From Algibacter sp. (GTDB lineage Bacteria > Bacteroidota > Bacteroidia > Flavobacteriales > Flavobacteriaceae), in contig NZ_JAQWOO010000047.1 in the NCBI RefSeq assembly GCF_029245835.1, positions 1-40,919 of the forward strand: DNA of 40,919 bases. The letters are read 5' to 3'. Both the position numbers and the translations under genes were made by a program. The notes below the pieces were generated by a model. It was not told the DNA's origin, made no database searches, and saw only the letters and a list, made by a program, of their open reading frames with translations. Positions 7,652 through 15,081 of this stretch are shown one piece after another; within the stretch, counting starts at the first letter, position 1, and each line of letters opens with the position of its first letter.

Positions 7652-7882
7652 TTGTTTAAAAAACGCAAACATAAAAGGTTTAATTATCAACCTAGATTTT
7701 CAAAAGAAAGTCAAACAGACTCTAGTTTAGAGGATAATAATACCAAAGATTTTGTTTCAAAATGGAAGCAAAGTAAAGCTTCAAAAGTTAAACCACGTGG
7801 ATCTATATCCATGTATGTTTTAATAGTTGTTTTGGTATTATTATTGATTTGTATGTATGTATTAGAAAAGAAATACATGTAA
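7652..7882 (+). CDS. Small single-pass membrane protein, paralogue of the next gene (TTG start)
   Basis: A 76-residue protein of unknown function with a basic N-terminus (FKKRKHKRFNYQPRF), a polar middle and one C-terminal transmembrane helix at about residues 53-70 (MYVLIVVLVLLLICMYVL). Its N-terminal KRFNYQPRF matches KKFSYTPRY of the next protein, so the two are related. The frame has no ATG that keeps the basic segment: upstream is an in-frame stop at 7646, leaving TTG at 7652 as the likely start. The gene sits between ribH and mutL, where flavobacteria usually have such proteins. Expression with a rare start codon is an inference. A decayed gene is possible but the frame is intact. Confidence 0.6.
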   Translation: MFKKRKHKRFNYQPRFSKESQTDSSLEDNNTKDFVSKWKQSKASKVKPRGSISMYVLIVVLVLLLICMYVLEKKYM

Positions 7883-7906
7883 TAACAAACTGAAAATTTA
7901 GAAATC

Positions 7907-8194
7907 ATGGGACTTTTAAAAACGCGTAAAAACAAGAAATTTAGTTACACACCTCGCTATTTTGATGATAAAGGAGAGGGAAATCCATACGAAATTAAGC
8001 ATAAGTTTGATGAATATAGAAAAACGGTTGGACCCAATAAAGGCATAAAAGGAAAGTTTAATGATGCTTTTGACGATTTAAAAAACAATCCAGATGCCCA
8101 AGCAAACAAACGTATTTTAATTATTATTGTAGTCCTTATTTTAGTATTTCTATTTATTATCGATTTCGACTTATCTATTTTTTTACCTAAATAA
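7907..8194 (+). CDS. Small flavobacterial membrane protein (between ribH and mutL)
   Basis: A 95-residue protein with a basic N-terminus containing KKFSYTPRYFDD, a charged region (KHKFDEYRKTVG) and a C-terminal transmembrane helix at about 70-88 (RILIIIVVLILVFLFIID). I recognise it as the conserved small protein next to mutL in Flavobacteriaceae. Some annotations call it riboflavin synthase subunit beta, apparently by carry-over from neighbouring ribH: nothing in it resembles lumazine or riboflavin synthase. The function is unknown. It ends 3 bp before mutL, so the two are co-transcribed. Confidence 0.8.
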   Translation: MGLLKTRKNKKFSYTPRYFDDKGEGNPYEIKHKFDEYRKTVGPNKGIKGKFNDAFDDLKNNPDAQANKRILIIIVVLILVFLFIIDFDLSIFLPK

Positions 8195-8197
8195 TAT

Positions 8198-10048
8198 ATG
8201 GCAGACATTATTCAGCTTTTACCCGATCATGTAGCAAACCAAATTGCCGCTGGAGAAGTTGTACAACGTCCAGCTTCTGTAGTTAAAGAACTTCTTGAAA
8301 ATGCTATTGATGCAGGAGCAGATACTATAAAACTTATTATAAAAGACGCAGGAAAAACCCTTGTTCAAGTTATTGATAATGGAAAGGGGATGAGCCATAC
8401 GGATGCTAGATTAAGTTTTGAGCGTCATGCTACATCAAAAATTAAGAGTGCCGAAGATTTATTTCAATTACATACCAAAGGTTTCAGAGGCGAAGCTTTA
8501 GCAAGTATTGCAGCCATTGCTCATGTGGAGTTAAAAACCAAACAAGACAATGATGATGTTGGTAATTGTTTAGTAATAGAAGGCAGTACTGTGGTTTCTC
8601 AAGAAGTGGTGGTAACGCCAACAGGAACTTCAGTTGCTGTGAAAAATCTGTTTTTTAATATTCCTGCCAGACGTAATTTTTTAAAATCTGACACTGTAGA
8701 GCTACGTCATGTTATTGATGAGTTTCATCGTGTAGCATTAGCACACCCTAGTATAAGTTTTGCTTTATATAACAATGGAGGTGAAACCTTTAACTTGCCA
8801 ATTAGTAATTACAGACAACGTATTGTTAATATTTTCGGGAATAAAACTAATGAAAAATTAGTCCCAGTTGAAGAAGATACGGAAGTGCTTAAAATTTCGG
8901 GGTTTGTGTGTAAGCCTGAGTTTGCTAAAAAAACAAGAGGCGAGCAGTACTTTTTTGTGAATGATCGCTTTATTAAAAGTGCCTATTTAAATCATGCCAT
9001 AGCTTCAGCATTTGAAGGCTTACTTAAAAACGGAACACACGCTAGTTACTTTTTAAACTTAACGGTTAACCCACAAACTATCGATATTAATATTCATCCA
9101 ACAAAAACAGAAATTAAGTTTGATGATGAGCATACACTTTATGCTTTGTTGCGTTCTGCTGTAAAACATAGTTTGGGGCAATTTAATATAGCACCAGTCC
9201 TTGACTTTGAGCGCGACCCCAATTTAGATACACCCTATAGTTTTAAAGATCAAAATACGAATGTTCCAAAAGTTGAGGTAGATAGAAGTTTCAATCCATT
9301 TCAAGAAGAAAGTGCTTCAAAAGCTAGAGCTGTAGCTTATAAAAAGGAGCCAACAACAAGCTGGGAAAGTTTGTATGTGGGCTTAGAATCTAAGGGAAAT
9401 GACTCGAAACCAAATTTCACGGAAGTTCAGTTTGAAAGTGAGGAGCATACAGCATCTATGTTTGATGATGATACTCAAGTAGAGCAAACCCATACAACCT
9501 ATCAACTTCACAATAAATATATTGTAAGCACCATAAAATCAGGTATGTTGGTAATTGATCAACATCGCGCACATCAACGTGTTTTATATGAAGATTTCCT
9601 CAAGAATTTGACGATTAAAGAAGCTGCAAGTCAACAATTATTATTTCCGCTTCAACTTCATTTTTCGCCTCAAGATATGGTTATTATAAATCAGTTAAAA
9701 GACGGCTTAGAACATACCGGTTTTGTGTTTTCAAACGTTAAAGGGGAGTCGGTTGATATTACAGGTGTTCCAGTGGGCGTTCCAGAAAGTGAAGTGTCTA
9801 TTATTTTGGAACAGTTGATAAGTGATGTTGAAAATGAAGTACCAGAGAGTCATTTTAGCGCTTCTGATTTATTAGCAAAATCTATGGCTAAGAGTTTAGC
9901 AATTAAAACAGGCCAGTCTTTACAGAAAGATGAACAAGAGCACTTAGTAAATAAGCTATTTGCTTGTAAAGAACCTAATGTGTCTCCAACTAACAGAACA
10001 ACATTTGTAACCATGAGTGTTGACGAGTTAGATAAAAAATTTATTTAA
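8198..10048 (+). CDS. mutL: DNA mismatch repair protein MutL
   Basis: A 616-residue GHKL ATPase that links MutS mismatch recognition to strand removal. The N-terminal ATPase motifs are clear: IAAGEVVQRPASVVKELLEN (16-35), DNGKGM and TKGFRGEALASI. The C-terminal dimerisation domain contains DQHRAHQR at about residue 454, at the position of the endonuclease motif DQHAxxE, but with Arg for the Ala and Gln for the metal-binding Glu. The protein ends with FACKEPNVSPTN in place of a CPHGRP-type motif. The intrinsic nickase activity of most non-gamma MutL proteins may therefore be altered or absent (inference). It follows the small membrane protein by 3 bp and precedes a rhomboid gene by 3 bp. Confidence 0.96.
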   Translation: MADIIQLLPDHVANQIAAGEVVQRPASVVKELLENAIDAGADTIKLIIKDAGKTLVQVIDNGKGMSHTDARLSFERHATSKIKSAEDLFQLHTKGFRGEALASIAAIAHVELKTKQDNDDVGNCLVIEGSTVVSQEVVVTPTGTSVAVKNLFFNIPARRNFLKSDTVELRHVIDEFHRVALAHPSISFALYNNGGETFNLPISNYRQRIVNIFGNKTNEKLVPVEEDTEVLKISGFVCKPEFAKKTRGEQYFFVNDRFIKSAYLNHAIASAFEGLLKNGTHASYFLNLTVNPQTIDINIHPTKTEIKFDDEHTLYALLRSAVKHSLGQFNIAPVLDFERDPNLDTPYSFKDQNTNVPKVEVDRSFNPFQEESASKARAVAYKKEPTTSWESLYVGLESKGNDSKPNFTEVQFESEEHTASMFDDDTQVEQTHTTYQLHNKYIVSTIKSGMLVIDQHRAHQRVLYEDFLKNLTIKEAASQQLLFPLQLHFSPQDMVIINQLKDGLEHTGFVFSNVKGESVDITGVPVGVPESEVSIILEQLISDVENEVPESHFSASDLLAKSMAKSLAIKTGQSLQKDEQEHLVNKLFACKEPNVSPTNRTTFVTMSVDELDKKFI

Positions 10049-10051
10049 AAT

Positions 10052-10801
10052 ATGATGCGAATTTCAGATACCGTTAAACATTTAATAATCATTAATGCGA
10101 TTATGTTTGTCGGCACATTGACCATTGGAAACGGTAATTCATTTTACGAGTGGTTTGCCATGTATTTTCCACAGAATGATGTATTTAAACCCTGGCAAAT
10201 TATTACACATATGTTTATGCATGGTGGTGCTATGCATATTTTGTTTAACATGTTTGCGCTTTGGATGTTTGGTTCTCCCGTAGAGCAAGTTTTAGGTTCT
10301 AAACGGTTTTTGTTTTTATACATTTCTGCAGGTTTAGGGGCAGTTCTACTTCAAGTAGGATTCTACTATTTTCAATTCATGCCTGGTTATAATACATTAT
10401 TAGAATCTGGACTGTCTTCAGAGAGTATAAAACAAATGCTTTCTTCTAATGAGGTTCTTGCGGGTGTATCTAAATCTCAAGTTACTTTGTTAAAAGATAT
10501 TTTTCCTGCTTATAATGCTTCTATGGTTGGAGCATCTGGTTGTATAATGGGTGTAATGGCTGCTTTTGGCATGATGAATCCTGAGGCTAAATTGATGATG
10601 ATATTTTTACCAATTCCTATAAAAGCTAAATATTTTATCCCTGGAATTATAATTTTAGATTTGATTTCTGGTATCACGGGTCAATCATTTTTTAGTCCAA
10701 GTAATACCGCCTATATGGCTCATGTTGGTGGCGCATTAACAGGGTTTTTAATTATGTGGTATTGGAAAAAAAATCAGTTTAATAGTAACCGTTGGAATTA
10801 A
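10052..10801 (+). CDS. Rhomboid-family intramembrane serine protease (copy 1)
   Basis: A 249-residue polytopic membrane protease that cuts substrates within or near their transmembrane helices. The catalytic dyad is visible: Ser162 in GASG (160-163) and His224 in MAHVGGALTG; His62 and Asn66 (HxxxN) give the oxyanion motif. A loop insert of about 40 residues (near 110-150) separates helices 3 and 4. The gene begins with tandem ATG codons, so the start may be 10052 or 10055. It directly follows mutL and overlaps the second rhomboid gene by one base (TAATG), which suggests translational coupling. Substrates are unknown. Confidence 0.93.
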   Translation: MMRISDTVKHLIIINAIMFVGTLTIGNGNSFYEWFAMYFPQNDVFKPWQIITHMFMHGGAMHILFNMFALWMFGSPVEQVLGSKRFLFLYISAGLGAVLLQVGFYYFQFMPGYNTLLESGLSSESIKQMLSSNEVLAGVSKSQVTLLKDIFPAYNASMVGASGCIMGVMAAFGMMNPEAKLMMIFLPIPIKAKYFIPGIIILDLISGITGQSFFSPSNTAYMAHVGGALTGFLIMWYWKKNQFNSNRWN

Positions 10802-11670
10802 TGACAACACTTAATCAAGATATAAAAAACAAGCTTTCTAACCTTAATGTGCTAGAAAAAATAATAGCCATTAACGTTATTGTTTTTCTATTGGCATTAA
10901 TTTTAAGGATGGATTTTATTTGGTTTGAGCTACCTAGTAGTTTTTCAAAATTCATTGTTAAGCCCTGGGCAATAATTACCTATGCTTTTTTACACTACGA
11001 TTTTTTTCATATTTTATTCAATATGCTTTGGTTGTACTTTTTAGGGCGTATGTTTTTAAACTTATTTAGCCCTAAAATGGCACTTAATATCTATGTTCTA
11101 GGAGCTATTTCTGGAGGTTTATTATTCATGCTTTTCTATACCTTATTTCCTAGTGTTTTTTTAGGTAACACAAGGTTGTTAGGCGCTTCTGCAGCGGTTA
11201 GAGCGTTGTTAATTTTTCTTTGTGCGTATATGCCCAATCAAGGCATTCGTTTTTTTACTTTTAATTTAAAACTTTGGTATGTTGGAGCTGCTATTGTTGT
11301 TTTAGATGTAATAGGTGTTTTTTCTGGCATAAGTAACCCAGGTATAGGAAATGCAGGCGGAAATTTGGCCCATATTGGTGGTGCTTTATTAGGTTATTTT
11401 TATGCGAAACAATTGACTAAAGGACAAGATATTGGTAAGGGCTTTGAAAAATTAATGGATGGTGTTACAAATGTATTTAAAGCTTCAAAAAAGGGCCCTT
11501 TAAAGACTGTTCATAAAAATAAAAGTAAAGTTGGTGGTTATACTAAAAGCGACTTTAATGAGTTTAATGATCAAAAGAAAATTGATGTTATTTTAGACAA
11601 GATTAGTAAAAGTGGTTATGACAGTTTAACATCTGAAGAAAAAGAATTCTTATTTAGAGCAGGGAAGTGA
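10801..11670 (+). CDS. Rhomboid-family intramembrane serine protease (copy 2) with C-terminal DUF6576-like tail
   Basis: A 289-residue second rhomboid. Ser130 in GASAA and His191 in LAHIGGALLG form the dyad, and His70/Asn74 the HxxxN motif, so it should be active although the motif is GASA rather than GASG. After the last helix comes a soluble tail of about 80 residues ending EEKEFLFRAGK, which I recognise as the short DUF6576 helical hairpin found in Bacteroidota rhomboids. The ATG at 10801 overlaps the previous stop by one base. A longer reading from a TTG at 10792 is less likely. The two copies are tandem paralogues, probably with different substrates. Confidence 0.92.
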   Translation: MTTLNQDIKNKLSNLNVLEKIIAINVIVFLLALILRMDFIWFELPSSFSKFIVKPWAIITYAFLHYDFFHILFNMLWLYFLGRMFLNLFSPKMALNIYVLGAISGGLLFMLFYTLFPSVFLGNTRLLGASAAVRALLIFLCAYMPNQGIRFFTFNLKLWYVGAAIVVLDVIGVFSGISNPGIGNAGGNLAHIGGALLGYFYAKQLTKGQDIGKGFEKLMDGVTNVFKASKKGPLKTVHKNKSKVGGYTKSDFNEFNDQKKIDVILDKISKSGYDSLTSEEKEFLFRAGK

Positions 11671-11679
11671 TTCTAATGA

Positions 11680-12118
11680 CAGAAGACTGATGGCAGAAGA
11701 TGGAAAACCAAAAACTTGCATGAAATTTCAAAATTATGAGTAAATTTAAGTTTGGAAAATTGCTTATTTGGCGTAAAGCAATGGATTTAGGAGAGGAAAT
11801 TAATTTACTTATTGATGGTTTTCCAAAAAAAGAATATGATAATCTATCTTCTCAATTATTAATAGTTGTAGATTCTGGAGCTTTAAATATTTCTGAAGGT
11901 TCAATTGGTCAATCAAATCCTGAACAAAATAAATTTTTAGGATATCCAATTCGTTTTTTGGCTGAGGTTGTAACTTGTTTTCATAAAGCAATCAGAAGGA
12001 ATTATATTTCCAAAGAACAATTTCAAAATTATAATGATGAATCCTTTCATTGATGAATATGATGATAGCATTAAAAAGAAACTTAAAGTAATCAACGGTC
12101 ATCGGTCAACAGTCTTCT
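11680..12118. repeat. Inverted repeats flanking the four-helix-bundle gene
   Basis: CAGAAGACTG at 11680-11689 and CAGTCTTCT at 12110-12118 are inverted copies (9 bp perfect) on either side of the gene at 11736-12053. The left side contains a second near copy (GCAGAAGATGG), and the right side contains GGTCATCGGTCAACAGTC. Such AGAAGACTG/CGGTCAAC stretches commonly border these genes in flavobacteria, as far as I recall. Confidence 0.5.
11736..12053 (+). CDS. Four-helix-bundle protein (23S rRNA intervening-sequence / S23 type), C-terminus probably altered
   Basis: A 105-residue protein with the family landmarks LLIWRKAMDL near the N-terminus, ALNISEGS at about residues 49-56 and EQNKFLGYPIRFLAEVVTC after it. 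These small bundles were first seen in insertions of 23S rRNA genes but are mostly found free in Bacteroidota; their function is unknown. The usual C-terminal helix is missing: the frame stops at DESFH, while a neighbouring frame continues DEYDDSIKKKLKV to about 12090. A one-base frameshift near 12045 or natural divergence could explain this. It interrupts the run of membrane genes and is bordered by inverted repeats. Confidence 0.75.
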   Translation: MSKFKFGKLLIWRKAMDLGEEINLLIDGFPKKEYDNLSSQLLIVVDSGALNISEGSIGQSNPEQNKFLGYPIRFLAEVVTCFHKAIRRNYISKEQFQNYNDESFH

Positions 12119-12131
12119 AGCAGTTAATTCT

Positions 12132-13157
12132 ATGAAAAAACTAAGCTTTATAAATAAAATCATTTATTTTATAAATGGTGTTGTTGCTACTTTGCTTTTG
12201 CTCTCATTTATTTTGCCATTTTTGCCTCCTAAAACATTTTCTTTACTATCCGTAGTTAATTTGGGCGTTTCATTTTTAATAATAATCAATGTTCTTTTCT
12301 TTTTGTATTGGGTATTTCAATTGAAAAAACAGTTTATGTTGTCGCTTATTTCTTTATTAATAGGCTATTTTTCTTTTGGGTCCTTATATAAATTTTCAGC
12401 TTCAACTAAAATTGAAAATCCGCAAAATTTTAAAGTGATGAATTATAATGTTAGGCTCTTTAATCTTTATGAGTGGATTCCAGAACAGGGTATTGAAACT
12501 AAAATTGTTGATTTTATAAAAATGGAATCCCCTGATGTTCTCAGTATCCAAGAATATCATCCGCATAAGCATATTGATTTATCTTTTTTTAAGTATAAAT
12601 TTGAAAAGCTTTCTGGAAATAAAACAAAATACGGACAAGCTATTTTTTCGAAATTTCCTATTCTGAATTCAGGTTCTGTAGAATTTCCTAACACAGCTAA
12701 TAATGCCATATTTGCCGACGTTGTAAAAGGGAAGGATACTATAAGAATTTATAATATTCACTTAGAATCTTTGCGTATTGATACCAATGTCGAAAACCTT
12801 AAAAAAGAAGACTCGGAACGTGTTTTTAAAAAGATAAGTACCACATTTAAAATGCAACAACTTCAGACAGAATTATTTTTAATGCATAAGAAACAATGTA
12901 ATTATAAAATGGTGATTTGTGGCGATTTTAATAATACTGCTTTTTCGTATGTATATAGACAAATTAGAGGCGATTTAAATGATACTTTTAAGGAGGCAGG
13001 GAATGGTTTTGGGCGTACTTATGATTTTAAATTCTTTCCGGTTCGCATAGATTTTATTTTTGCAGACGACGCTTTTAATGTAAATGGTTTTAAGGCCTAT
13101 AACGAACATTATTCCGACCATTTTCCCATTATGACGACTTTGAGTTTAGAAAAATAG
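12132..13157 (+). CDS. Endonuclease/exonuclease/phosphatase (EEP) family membrane protein
   Basis: A 341-residue protein with two or three N-terminal transmembrane helices (about residues 8-30, 36-60 and 66-82) and an EEP hydrolase domain from about 95 to the end. Catalytic landmarks of the DNase I-like fold are visible: MNYNVRLF, IQEYH with the metal-binding Glu, GDFNN, RIDFIFADD and YSDHFPI with the terminal Asp-His pair. The domain would face the periplasm or cytoplasm depending on helix number. Substrate (nucleic acid, phospholipid or inositol phosphate) cannot be assigned. It is a common neighbour of the rhomboid pair in this family. Confidence 0.9.
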   Translation: MKKLSFINKIIYFINGVVATLLLLSFILPFLPPKTFSLLSVVNLGVSFLIIINVLFFLYWVFQLKKQFMLSLISLLIGYFSFGSLYKFSASTKIENPQNFKVMNYNVRLFNLYEWIPEQGIETKIVDFIKMESPDVLSIQEYHPHKHIDLSFFKYKFEKLSGNKTKYGQAIFSKFPILNSGSVEFPNTANNAIFADVVKGKDTIRIYNIHLESLRIDTNVENLKKEDSERVFKKISTTFKMQQLQTELFLMHKKQCNYKMVICGDFNNTAFSYVYRQIRGDLNDTFKEAGNGFGRTYDFKFFPVRIDFIFADDAFNVNGFKAYNEHYSDHFPIMTTLSLEK

Positions 13158-13340
13158 TTTACAGTTTCATTCGCAGTCGCAGTTTTCAGAGTTTAATATT
13201 AATTTGAAATTTATAGTCTTTTTTCAGTATTTCAAATCTTTGTGTCTTAGCCACTATACGCAACATTACTTTTTATAATATCAAGTTTTTTTTCTCTGCG
13301 AATCTCCGTGAAAACTTCATGAATCTCTGTGTAACAAATT

Positions 13341-13649
13341 CTACATCAAAGAACAATCTACAGTATCAGCAATAATATGAATTACCAATCCCAATCCAAC
13401 TAATCGCGATTTTTTAGGAACACACAGAAATATATAAAATAAAATAGCAAAACTAGAGTGTAACGGGTGAAAGCCAATGCTACATCTATTGGGGTCAAAA
13501 ATAGGGGTTGCCAATAAGTGGTCTAAGTCAATTAACATGCCTGCAATCATAACTAGGTATGCGTATTTCCAATTCGATTTAAAAAACAGAAAAGCTACAA
13601 GAAGTGGTAATAAAAAATGACACCCATAATGAGCAAAAGTTTGTATCAT
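13341..13649 (-). CDS. DUF6122 family small membrane protein
   Basis: A 102-residue integral membrane protein with about four helices. Conserved polar residues lie inside hydrophobic segments: HYGCHFL near residue 7, GMLIDLDHLL near 37-46, GFHPLHSS near 59-66 and HIIADTVDC near the C-terminus. The DxDH and HPLH pattern recalls YdjM/LexA-regulated membrane metal-dependent hydrolases, so a metal site is plausible, but activity is unknown. It overlaps the WbqC-like gene by one base and lies at the end of the minus-strand operon. Confidence 0.8.
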   Translation of the reverse strand: MIQTFAHYGCHFLLPLLVAFLFFKSNWKYAYLVMIAGMLIDLDHLLATPIFDPNRCSIGFHPLHSSFAILFYIFLCVPKKSRLVGLGLVIHIIADTVDCSLM

Positions 13650-14272
13650 TATAATGGAGCTATGTTTTGAGATTCTAAATAATTTAAAGCATTAGGCCCT
13701 TCATTAAAAAGTAAATCTAAAATACTTAAATTGGGTATAAAACCATGCTTGTTGTTAAAAACCTGAGTATAGGTTTTAAAATTATATGGGGCCTCTTTTT
13801 TAGCATTTACAAGGTGTCTAAAATCTGTTTTGTCTTCTATGATTTTTTTATAAGTTTCGGTTTTAGATGTCTTTATTTCTAATTGCAAACAGTCACAAAA
13901 TACTTCAAAACATTTCAAATTAAAATCAAAAAGATATGTTGCTTTTTCAGTAAATAAATGCTCAAGTTCATCTTCATAATATTCAAAAAAAGGCGATGTT
14001 CTATAGGCTGAAAGTAATGATTTCCAATGTAGGTTTTGCCAATTATCTTCATTAAAGATTTTTACATCTTTGTATTTCTGACGATTTTTTTGGGAATGAA
14101 TCACAGGAATATTCAATCCTAGTTTTCCATTAGCGCCATAAATATAAGTTCGGTTTCTATAGGTTTGCTTCAAAAAATTATCATCCATTTCAAAAATAAC
14201 TTCATCAGCTTTTGCAATAGCTACAAAGTGAGCAATGTTAGGGAAATAGGTTGGATGTATAACAATTTTCAT
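13649..14272 (-). CDS. WbqC-like family protein
   Basis: A 207-residue cytoplasmic protein with the WbqC landmarks: the N-terminal IHPTYFPNIAHF (5-16), NRTYIYGANGKLGLNIPV near residues 40-57, and WKSLLSAYRTSPFFEYYEDEL near 83-103. Members occur in O-antigen loci but also in housekeeping settings like this; the chemistry is not established. The gene overlaps the M15 peptidase by 4 bp (ATGA) and the DUF6122 gene by 1 bp, so the three are translated from one transcript. Confidence 0.88.
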   Translation of the reverse strand: MKIVIHPTYFPNIAHFVAIAKADEVIFEMDDNFLKQTYRNRTYIYGANGKLGLNIPVIHSQKNRQKYKDVKIFNEDNWQNLHWKSLLSAYRTSPFFEYYEDELEHLFTEKATYLFDFNLKCFEVFCDCLQLEIKTSKTETYKKIIEDKTDFRHLVNAKKEAPYNFKTYTQVFNNKHGFIPNLSILDLLFNEGPNALNYLESQNIAPL

Positions 14273-15030
14273 TTTTGTGAAGATGGTATAAGCTTAGACT
14301 TTTTAGAAATACCATTAACATAATTAGTAATGATGTTTAATTTTTTTGCTAGTTCAGACCCATCAAAACCTAGTATGTCTTGGTAGTCCATATGTTTGTT
14401 GTAAAAACTAAGATATATACTTGCTAAAGGCATGTAAGACCAATGCCAGCGTTCAAGATTATAACCCCTTCTGCCATCTTTTTTGTCTGAGTATACTTGG
14501 TAAAAGCCATAGTTGTTAGCATTTTTTAAGAGCCATTCGTATACTTTTTTACCCTGACCTTTTTCAAAATAAGCATTGTTTAGACTATTTAAATCTATAT
14601 CCGTTCCCCAATGATGTCTCGATGCAGATGGCATAGCGCTGTAATTCAATATTTTTTTTGCTCTATTAGTGGGTTTTAGATTTTTATAAGTATTCCATTT
14701 TCTTTGCCAAATGGTTTTTTGTTCATCAAAATTTCTAGTGCCTGAAATAATCTTTAGAGATATGCCATTTGCTTTAGCGTGATTAAACATGTTTACAAAC
14801 GCATGATAGACTTCTTTATTTAAATAAATGACTTTTGAAGCATGATTAAGATTTACTTCTGTGAATAGTTCATGGTTTCGATACTCAAACTTTCCTGCAA
14901 TAAAATCTTTTGTTAGCGAATGTTTTTGCGATGCATCTAAAGTCTCAGGAATCATTTTAGTATCCGTCTTATCCTGACCAAAAGTAACGGACGACATAAA
15001 AATAATAATGAGAAACGCTCTAATACTCAT
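14269..15030 (-). CDS. M15 family D-alanyl-D-alanine carboxypeptidase-like metallopeptidase
   Basis: A 253-residue secreted zinc peptidase. The signal peptide covers residues 1-19 (FLIIIFMSSVTFGQ). The zinc ligands follow the M15 pattern: His139 and Asp146 in SRHHWGTDID, and His196 in ERWHWSYM. Arg138 and Trp141 lie in the conserved helix. Family enzymes trim peptidoglycan peptides in the periplasm. It is the first gene of the overlapping trio with WbqC-like and DUF6122, and lies 51 bp after lepB. Confidence 0.92.
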   Translation of the reverse strand: MSIRAFLIIIFMSSVTFGQDKTDTKMIPETLDASQKHSLTKDFIAGKFEYRNHELFTEVNLNHASKVIYLNKEVYHAFVNMFNHAKANGISLKIISGTRNFDEQKTIWQRKWNTYKNLKPTNRAKKILNYSAMPSASRHHWGTDIDLNSLNNAYFEKGQGKKVYEWLLKNANNYGFYQVYSDKKDGRRGYNLERWHWSYMPLASIYLSFYNKHMDYQDILGFDGSELAKKLNIITNYVNGISKKSKLIPSSQK

Positions 15031-15081
15031 AAATATGCTTAGTCTTTAAAAAAATCCTTTTAAGCTAAAATATACTAAAGC

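Noticed and set aside
12040-12095. Certain frameshift in the four-helix-bundle gene
   Set aside because: The continuing frame is suggestive but only about 15 codons long; kept as a possibility in the gene entry and not called a pseudogene.
13158-13340. Short tracts such as TCTCTGCGAATCTCCGTGAAA and CTCTGTGTAAC as a possible repeat array
   Set aside because: They look like eroded copies of a short CT-GTG motif, but they are irregular in spacing and too few to call an array or a regulatory element.
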